64,000 nt of DNA from Curtobacterium sp. MCPF17_052 (GTDB lineage: Bacteria; Actinomycetota; Actinomycetes; Actinomycetales; Microbacteriaceae): NCBI RefSeq assembly GCF_003234085.1, contig NZ_QKSD01000014.1, positions 1 through 64,000 of the forward strand, read 5' to 3'. Below the pieces are notes generated by a model. It ran no database searches. It was not told the origin of the DNA and was given only the letters and a program-made list of their open reading frames with translations. How positions within the stretch are numbered: the first letter of the stretch is position 1; the number at the start of each line of letters is the position of its first letter. Positions 58,560 through 64,000 of this stretch are shown here, piece after piece. Both the position numbers and the translations under genes were made by a program.

Positions 58560-59438
58560 GTGAGCGACAACCCCCTCGGCGACCACCTGCGCGCCCGCCG
58601 CGAGCTGGTGCAGCCGGCGGACGTCGGCATCCGCGTGACGGGCGTCCGACGCACCCCTGGCCTCCGCCGGGAGGAGGTCGCGACACTCGCCGGGATCAGC
58701 GCCGACTACTACCTGCGCCTGGAGCAGGGTCGGGACCGCAACCCGTCACCGCAGGTCCTGGAGGCGCTCGCCCGGGTCCTGGGGCTCGACACGACCGCCA
58801 CCGAGTACCTGCTCGGCCTGGCCGGCATCCGCCCGACCACCCCCGCCAGACGCTCCCGCCCCCACCGCCAGGTGGTGCCGGCCGGCACCCGCCAGCTCCT
58901 CGACGTGATCGGGCTACCGGCCTTCGTCGAGAACCGGGCGTTCGACGTCCTCGCCGCGAACAGCCTGGCGACCGAACTCGCCCCGGGCCTCCGAGCAGGC
59001 GAGAACCGACTGCGGACCATGTTCCTCGACCACGACGAGGTCGAACGGTACCCGGAGTGGCCACAGCAGCGGGCGGGGATGGTCGCCGCGTTCCGGACGT
59101 CGATCGGACCGGACGTCGACGACCCGGACGTCGTCCAGCTGGTCGGCGAGCTGTCCCTCGGCAGCGAGGAGTTCCGGCAACTCTGGGCCCGCCACGACGT
59201 GCGGCCCCTCGGTGGCGGCGCGGTGCGGATGTGGCATCCGGAGGTCGGCGACCTGGAACTCCGCCGCGAGAAGTTGGCCGTCGGCGGCACCGACGGGCAG
59301 CTGCTCGTCGTGCACCACGCGGAGCCGGGCTCACCGTCGGCACGCGGGCTCGCGCTGCTCGGTTCGCTCGCCGCGACACGGACGGCGGCAGCGCACTCCG
59401 CTACCGAACGGTCCGACGTACCGGCTTCGGGAACGTGA
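58560..59438 (+). CDS. XRE-family regulator with MmyB-like ligand-binding domain
   Basis: 292-residue regulator of the same class as the protein at 10189. The HTH (about 8-75) has RTPGLRREEVATLAGISADYYLRLEQGRDRNPS, followed by the MmyB-like domain with ENRAFDVLAANSLATEL, MWHPEVGDLELRREKL and LVVHHAEPGSPS. It starts at GTG 58560 and is divergent from the aldo/keto reductase (105 bp apart), its likely target. The 3' end overlaps the next convergent gene by 38 bp. Confidence 0.9.
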   Translation: MSDNPLGDHLRARRELVQPADVGIRVTGVRRTPGLRREEVATLAGISADYYLRLEQGRDRNPSPQVLEALARVLGLDTTATEYLLGLAGIRPTTPARRSRPHRQVVPAGTRQLLDVIGLPAFVENRAFDVLAANSLATELAPGLRAGENRLRTMFLDHDEVERYPEWPQQRAGMVAAFRTSIGPDVDDPDVVQLVGELSLGSEEFRQLWARHDVRPLGGGAVRMWHPEVGDLELRREKLAVGGTDGQLLVVHHAEPGSPSARGLALLGSLAATRTAAAHSATERSDVPASGT

Positions 59439-59931
59439 GTCGCATGTGGTCGCTCGTCAGGACGTCGCCGATCCCGACCATGAGCACCGAGAACAGGATC
59501 TGCTCGATGACCATCCAGAACGGGTAGAGGCCCGGGATCGCCGCGATCACCAGCGTCACGATCGGGAAGACCCGGCTGAAGAGCCGTAGCCGCTGGTACG
59601 CCCAGTAGTACCCGAGCTGCGCACGCCACGCGAACACGTAGAGCGTCAGGGTGATGAGCAGCACGACCGTCGCTCGGAACCACACCGCCCACGGGACGAC
59701 CTCCCCGGCACGGGTCAGCAGCACGGCGACGACGATCGCGGTCAGCCCGACGACCGTCTCGGCGACGAGCAGCCACCGGATCCACCGGAACGAGCGGACC
59801 GTGTCGGGATGGGCGAGCATGTCCTCGCGGATGACGTAGCCGCCCTGCCGACCGCCGGCCAGGCGGTCCAGGCGGAGCCGGCTCCACGCCCGGTCAGCGG
59901 TCGCTGCCAGGCCGGATGGTCGCTGCGTCAC
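59401..59931 (-). CDS. Membrane protein of unknown function
   Basis: 176-residue protein with four hydrophobic helices: about 50-72, 78-100, 115-137 and 140-160. It has a basic C-terminus (FPKPVRRTVR) and a cytoplasmic Arg-rich N-terminal stretch (RPSGLAATADRAWSRLRLDRL). I recognise no family. I start at GTG 59931, because the upstream frame runs across a tandem repeat and has no start support. It is convergent with the XRE gene. Confidence 0.6.
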   Translation of the reverse strand: MTQRPSGLAATADRAWSRLRLDRLAGGRQGGYVIREDMLAHPDTVRSFRWIRWLLVAETVVGLTAIVVAVLLTRAGEVVPWAVWFRATVVLLITLTLYVFAWRAQLGYYWAYQRLRLFSRVFPIVTLVIAAIPGLYPFWMVIEQILFSVLMVGIGDVLTSDHMRLTFPKPVRRTVR

Positions 59932-59990
59932 CGTCCCATCGTGCCGCACCCGACGGCTCGCTGCTGCCTCGGGCCGCCGACGCGGCTGAG

Positions 59991-60035
59991 AGTCCGGCCT
60001 GCCGGAGTGCGGTCTGCCGGAGTGCGGTCTGCCGG
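59991..60035. repeat. 15-bp tandem repeat, three copies
   Basis: AGTCCGGCCTGCCGG, then two exact copies of AGTGCGGTCTGCCGG, lie head to tail in the gap between the membrane protein start and the next gene's stop. This is probably neutral slippage sequence; there is no sign of a coding role. Confidence 0.8.
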
Positions 60036-60067
60036 GAGGCACGCCCTCCCCCGCCGTGCTCCCCCGG

Positions 60068-60748
60068 TCAGAAGACGGGGAGCAACTCGGCGCCGCCGAG
60101 CAGGTCCCCGGTGTCGGCATCGACCAACAGGACGGAGTGCACCACCGGCGGCAGGTCCTGCGGGTCGATGATGACCAGTACGGGGTGTTCGCCGTCCGGT
60201 GTGAACGAGCCGAAGTCGGCGGGGACGTCCTCACCGGTCCACTGCGCTCGTTCGCTCCCCAGGACTTCGCCCGAGGACAGCTGGACCCGCACCGCACCGA
60301 CGTGCGACCCGGTCGTACCGGACCCTGCCATCACCTGCACGCCGGTCAGGGTGATCTGGACGACCTGTTCGCCGACGACCTCGAGGCGGACGTTCCCGCG
60401 GACCTCGCCACGGATGGGGACGAGGTCGCCGGCGATCGGCAGTGCCCGTCGCCACCACGGACCCGACGCCTGCGCGTCGTCGACGGGGAGCCCGGTCGCG
60501 GCATCGATCATCGGAGCGTCGCCGGTGGCGTCCGTGGTCGGCTCGTCCGGGATGAACCCGTGGCCGATCGAGATCCCGGCGTCGTCCGCACTCGGGGACG
60601 GGTCAGGAACCGACGCCGACGTCGTCCCACCGTCCGCAGCCGACCACTGCACGACCGCGCCGGCGGCGACCACGACGAGCAGCACCAGCCCGGCCACGAG
60701 AGGCCATCGACGTCGAGACGTCGATCGCTCCCCTCGTGGCACGGACAT
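60068..60748 (-). CDS. Membrane-anchored exported protein of unknown function
   Basis: 226-residue protein: a basic start (SVPRGERSTSRRRWP), one hydrophobic helix (about 17-35, LVAGLVLLVVVAAGAVVQW) acting as anchor or uncleaved signal, then a Ser/Pro/Asp-rich linker. A beta-rich outer domain follows with GEVRGNVRLEVVGEQVVQITLTGVQVMAGSG and HPVLVIIDPQDLPPVVHSVLLVDA. No family name. It lies 6 bp downstream of der on the same strand, so it may share the der transcript. Confidence 0.6.
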   Translation of the reverse strand: MSVPRGERSTSRRRWPLVAGLVLLVVVAAGAVVQWSAADGGTTSASVPDPSPSADDAGISIGHGFIPDEPTTDATGDAPMIDAATGLPVDDAQASGPWWRRALPIAGDLVPIRGEVRGNVRLEVVGEQVVQITLTGVQVMAGSGTTGSHVGAVRVQLSSGEVLGSERAQWTGEDVPADFGSFTPDGEHPVLVIIDPQDLPPVVHSVLLVDADTGDLLGGAELLPVF

Positions 60749-60754
60749 GGCGGC

Positions 60755-62275
60755 TCAGCGCTTCCGGCGCTCGCGCACTCGCATGTTGACGACGATCGGC
60801 GTGCCGTCGAAGCCCCAGACCTCGCGCAGACGGCGGGTGATGAACCGGCGGTACTGCGGGTCGAGGAACGCCGAGGTGAACAGCACGAACGTCGGCGGCT
60901 GGCTCGACGCCTGCGTGGCGAACAGGATGCGGGGCTGCTTGCCGCCGCGGACCGGGTGCGGGTGCTCCTGGACCAGTTCGGCGACGAAGGCGTTGACCTT
61001 GCCCGTCGGGATGCGGGTGTCCCACGACTCGAGCGCGGTCTCGAGGGCCGGCACGAGCTTCTCGAGGTGACGGCCGGTGCGGGCGGAGATGTTCACGCGC
61101 GGGGCCCAGGCGACGTGCGCCAGGTCCTGCTCGATCTCGCGCTCCAGGTAGCGGCGGCGCTCGTCGTCCAGCAGGTCCCACTTGTTGTACGCCAGGACCA
61201 GGGCACGACCGGACTCGAGGACCAGGTCGATGATGCGGAGGTCCTGCACGGACACCGGCTCGGTCACGTCGAGGACGACGACCGCGACCTCGGCCTTCTC
61301 GAGCGCGGCGGTGGTGCGGAGCGATGCGTAGAAGTCGGCGCCCTGCTGCAGGTGGACGCGCTTCCGGATGCCGGCGGTGTCGACGAAGCGCCAGGTCTTG
61401 CCACCGAGCTCGATCTGCTCGTCCACCGGGTCACGGGTCGTGCCCGCGAGCTCGTTGACGACGACGCGCTCTTCACCGGCGGCCTTGTTGAGCAGCGAGC
61501 TCTTGCCGACGTTCGGACGGCCGAGGATGGCGACGCGACGCGGGCCGCCGATCTCCTGCTTGGCGACCGCGGACACGTCGGGCAGCGTCGTGATGATGAG
61601 GTCGAGGAGGTCCGCGACGCCACGGCCGTGCAGTGCCGAGACGGGGTGCGGCTCGCCGAGACCCAGGTTCCAGAGTGCGTAGGCCTCGAGGTCACGACGC
61701 TCGTCGTCGGACTTGTTCGCGGCGACGATGACCGGGCGGTCGGTGCCGCGGAGCATCTTGACGACGTGCTCGTCGGTGGCGGTGATGCCGACCGTGACGT
61801 CGACGACGAACAGGACCGCGTCGGCGAGGTCGATCGCGACCTCGGCCTGGGCGGCGACCGATGCGTTGATGCCCTTCGCGTCGGGCTCCCACCCGCCGGT
61901 GTCGACGATGGTGAAGCGCTTGTCGTTCCACTCGGCCTTGTAGCTGACGCGGTCGCGGGTGACACCGGGGGTGTCCTGCACGACGGCTTCGCGGCGGCCG
62001 AGGATGCGGTTCACGAGCTGCGACTTGCCGACGTTCGGACGGCCGACGATCGCGAGCACCGGCAGCGCCGGCAGGTACGCGACGCCGTCGACGCCGAGCT
62101 TGCCGGCTTCGAGGAGTGCCAGGTCCTCGTCGTCCAGGTCGTAGTCCTCGAGGCCGGCGCGGAGCGCGCTTGCACGCTGGTCCGCTTCGGCGTCGTCGAT
62201 GCCGGCGAGCCGCTCTCCGAGCGAGTCGTCGTACTCGGGGAAGTCGTCGTCGCTTCGGTCGTCCAGCTGCGCCAT
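60755..62275 (-). CDS. der: Ribosome-assembly GTPase Der (EngA)
   Basis: 506-residue double-GTPase protein needed for 50S ribosome assembly. First G domain: [30 protein letters not shown] and NKSD; second: [25 protein letters not shown] and NKWD. The KH-like C-terminal domain ends in a basic tail (VRERRKR). An acidic N-terminal extension of about 75 residues, typical of actinobacterial Der, precedes G1. It is third in the tyrA-cmk-der block. Confidence 0.96.
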   Translation of the reverse strand: MAQLDDRSDDDFPEYDDSLGERLAGIDDAEADQRASALRAGLEDYDLDDEDLALLEAGKLGVDGVAYLPALPVLAIVGRPNVGKSQLVNRILGRREAVVQDTPGVTRDRVSYKAEWNDKRFTIVDTGGWEPDAKGINASVAAQAEVAIDLADAVLFVVDVTVGITATDEHVVKMLRGTDRPVIVAANKSDDERRDLEAYALWNLGLGEPHPVSALHGRGVADLLDLIITTLPDVSAVAKQEIGGPRRVAILGRPNVGKSSLLNKAAGEERVVVNELAGTTRDPVDEQIELGGKTWRFVDTAGIRKRVHLQQGADFYASLRTTAALEKAEVAVVVLDVTEPVSVQDLRIIDLVLESGRALVLAYNKWDLLDDERRRYLEREIEQDLAHVAWAPRVNISARTGRHLEKLVPALETALESWDTRIPTGKVNAFVAELVQEHPHPVRGGKQPRILFATQASSQPPTFVLFTSAFLDPQYRRFITRRLREVWGFDGTPIVVNMRVRERRKR

Positions 62276-62347
62276 GGTGGTTTCCTTGCCGGCGGCCGGT
62301 GGGCCGCGTGTTCGTGGTTCAGATGCGGCCGTGTGGCCGGGTTGTCG

Positions 62348-63217
62348 TCAGTTCGTGGCCGAGCGGGCCAGGTCGACCACCGCCTGCACGGTCTGGTCGA
62401 AGTCGAGGTCGGTGGAGTCGAGGGTGGTGACACCGTCGGCGGCGTTCATGAAGTCGACGACCTTCGCGTCGGCAGCGTCCCGACGGGCCAGGGCGGCCGA
62501 GGTCTCTTCGGCCGACTGCGTCGTGACCTCTGCCGACCGACGTGCCATCCTAACGGATTCGTCGGCGGTCAACAGGATCCGGACTTCGGCGTCCGGAGCG
62601 ACCACTGTCGTGATGTCGCGTCCTTCGGTGATGATGCCCTGTCCGTCGGCCATCCGCATCACCTTGCGGAAGAGCGACACGAGCTTCGCGCGGACCTCCG
62701 GCAGCTTCGCGATGTGCGCCACGGCCGCGGTGACCTCCGGCGTCCGGATGGCATCGGTGACGTCGACACCGCCGACGCGGACGAAGTACTCGTCGGGGTC
62801 GGTGCCGATCGCGTAGTCGAAGGAGTCGAAGGCCGCGACCACCGCGACCGGGTCGTCCAGGTCGACGCCCTGCTGCAGCGCGTGCCAGGCGAGCGCGCGG
62901 TAGGCGGCGCCGGTGTCCTGGTAGCCGAAGCCGAGCGCACGGGCCGCCGCGCGGGAGACGCTGGACTTGCCGCTGCCGGCAGGGCCGTCCACGGCGATGA
63001 CGAACTTCGCCACGAACGCTCCGGCGGGCAGGCCGGCGGGCATCGGGTCGCGGGTCGAACCGAGCTCGCCCGCACCCTGCCCGTCAGGACCGCCGGTGAC
63101 GTCGCCGCCGCCGAGGGGCCCGGGCTGGTCCTTCGGGCTCGGCAGTCCGGAGTCGGGGGCGTCCGGGCCGCCGGTGACGCCGGACTCGAGCGTGGTGTCG
63201 TTGTCGTTCAGGCCCAT
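62348..63217 (-). CDS. cmk: Cytidylate kinase
   Basis: 289-residue CMP/dCMP kinase that makes CDP from CMP and ATP. The P-loop [24 protein letters not shown] (about 65-88) is followed by [16 protein letters not shown] (CMP site) and the [23 protein letters not shown] and [11 protein letters not shown] motifs. A disordered Gly/Pro/Asp-rich extension of about 60 residues precedes the P-loop; such extensions vary in actinobacteria. I use ATG 63217, overlapping the tyrA stop by 10 bp; ATG 63235 with GAGGG upstream is equally possible. Confidence 0.93.
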   Translation of the reverse strand: MGLNDNDTTLESGVTGGPDAPDSGLPSPKDQPGPLGGGDVTGGPDGQGAGELGSTRDPMPAGLPAGAFVAKFVIAVDGPAGSGKSSVSRAAARALGFGYQDTGAAYRALAWHALQQGVDLDDPVAVVAAFDSFDYAIGTDPDEYFVRVGGVDVTDAIRTPEVTAAVAHIAKLPEVRAKLVSLFRKVMRMADGQGIITEGRDITTVVAPDAEVRILLTADESVRMARRSAEVTTQSAEETSAALARRDAADAKVVDFMNAADGVTTLDSTDLDFDQTVQAVVDLARSATN

Positions 63218-64000
63218 GCTGCTGCGATCCTCCATCCGCGACCCTCGAGTTCCTCGACGAGTCGCTGTTCGTGCTCCGGGACGACCGACACCTCGACGAT
63301 GCCGATCTGCGCCCGGGGCGAGTGCTCGAGGCGCAGGTCCTCGAGGTTGATGCCGAGTTCCCCGATGGTGGTGAGGAGTTCGGCGAACTGCCCGGGTCGG
63401 TCGTCGATGAGGACGACGACCTGGGCGAACCGTGCGGTGGACCCGTGCTTGCCGGGCAGCCGTTCGACCCCGCGGTTGCCCGAGGCCATGGTCTCGGCGA
63501 TCGCCCGAGGCGACCCGGCTGCGGCGGGGTCGGCGAGCGCGGTGAGCACCCGGTCGAGTTCGTCGCGGAGGTCGGCGAGCACCGGCCGGATGTGCTCGGC
63601 GTTGGCTCCGATGATCTGCACCCACAGCCCGGGGTCGCTCGCGGCGATGCGCGTGACGTCTCGGACGCCGCCGCCCGCCAGACCGAGCGCTTCGCCGGGA
63701 GCGTCCCGCAGGCGCGAGGCCATCAGCGTCGCGACCAGCTGGGGCGCGTGCGACACCACGGCGACGGCCCGGTCGTGCGACTCGGGGTCCATCGGGACGA
63801 CGGTCGCGCCGAGATCGAGTGCCAGGTGCTCGACCACGGCTGCGCGCTGGTGGCTGATGTCGTCGTGTCCGGCGATGACCCAGGGGCGACCGATGAACAG
63901 GTCGGCGCGGGCGGCGGTCGGACCGCTGCGTTCGCGGCCCGCCATCGGGTGCGAGCCGATGTACCGCGAGACGTCCGCTCCGGCGGCGCGGAGTCGGTCG
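63208..64000 (-). CDS. tyrA: Prephenate dehydrogenase, C-terminal part (cut by the window edge)
   Basis: The visible 264 residues are the C-terminal part of prephenate dehydrogenase, which makes 4-hydroxyphenylpyruvate for tyrosine. The visible motifs are [14 protein letters not shown] (prephenate binding), [28 protein letters not shown] and [17 protein letters not shown]-terminal ACT-like regulatory domain follows ([29 protein letters not shown]). The N-terminal Rossmann part lies beyond the window. The order tyrA-cmk-der is conserved in actinobacteria. Confidence 0.93.
   Translation of the reverse strand, partial: DRLRAAGADVSRYIGSHPMAGRERSGPTAARADLFIGRPWVIAGHDDISHQRAAVVEHLALDLGATVVPMDPESHDRAVAVVSHAPQLVATLMASRLRDAPGEALGLAGGGVRDVTRIAASDPGLWVQIIGANAEHIRPVLADLRDELDRVLTALADPAAAGSPRAIAETMASGNRGVERLPGKHGSTARFAQVVVLIDDRPGQFAELLTTIGELGINLEDLRLEHSPRAQIGIVEVSVVPEHEQRLVEELEGRGWRIAAAWA

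Noticed and set aside
62552..62561. ACGGATTCGT inside cmk
   Set aside because: The same short partial match inside an essential gene, far from any promoter; it is chance.

Overview
The window is high-GC, densely packed actinobacterial chromosome. The proteins, the GTG starts with 4-bp stop/start overlaps, and several leaderless-looking promoters fit a Microbacteriaceae genome, perhaps Curtobacterium-like. That genus guess is an inference from protein style, not from a marker gene. Two ends are core genome. The left edge (1-350) looks like the leader of an rRNA operon running leftward out of the window, followed by rlmN. The right edge is the conserved block tyrA-cmk-der on the minus strand, with tyrA cut by the window end.

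Layout. 0.4-14 kb: housekeeping and small adaptive genes (rlmN, an NlpC/P60 wall hydrolase, an FMN-binding oxidase-like protein divergent from a MocR regulator, MarR, two membrane proteins, an MFS exporter, an SMP-30 hydrolase, an XRE regulator divergent from an SDR, and a SnoaL protein divergent from a TetR with a clear palindromic operator). 13.9-15.2 kb is a scar: a frameshifted VOC gene, the C-terminal half of an XRE regulator and a deleted IS30-type transposase. 16.3-23.7 kb is a four-gene ABC export operon (two giant FtsX-like permeases and two ATPases), every junction a 4-bp overlap.

23.7-39 kb is a redox/efflux/regulator-rich accessory region: LtrA, two paralogous GntR/FCD regulators, an ECF sigma factor with its membrane partner and a coupled 46-aa ORF, a luciferase-like oxidoreductase, a quinone oxidoreductase, a LuxR-type LAL regulator, a YjdI/YjdJ-like pair, an esterase divergent from an MFS pump, TetR/SDR and an F420-dependent-reductase-like protein. 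An imperfect 21-bp element (gene-directed core TACGTCA..T.ACGGATTCG) recurs upstream of at least five of these transcription units in a consistent orientation, suggesting one undescribed regulon.

39.6-43.8 kb is a polyol/sugar module: an RbtT-type permease and a TIM-barrel isomerase, divergent from a PfkB kinase and a DeoR repressor, with twin 15-bp palindromes over both promoters.

44-52 kb is a decayed island with a broken NUDIX gene, small orphan ORFs, a helicase-associated-domain gene whose frameshift reads through a 12-copy heptamer repeat, and a three-gene element: two degenerate tyrosine-recombinase-fold paralogs translationally coupled to a DDE-transposase-like protein. It ends at a strong terminator just before tRNA-Pro(GGG). 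52-60.7 kb returns to ordinary chromosome (DUF2238-like membrane protein, EEP nuclease, lipoprotein, RecQ helicase with a C-terminal phosphoribosyltransferase-like motif, aldo/keto reductase, XRE regulator).
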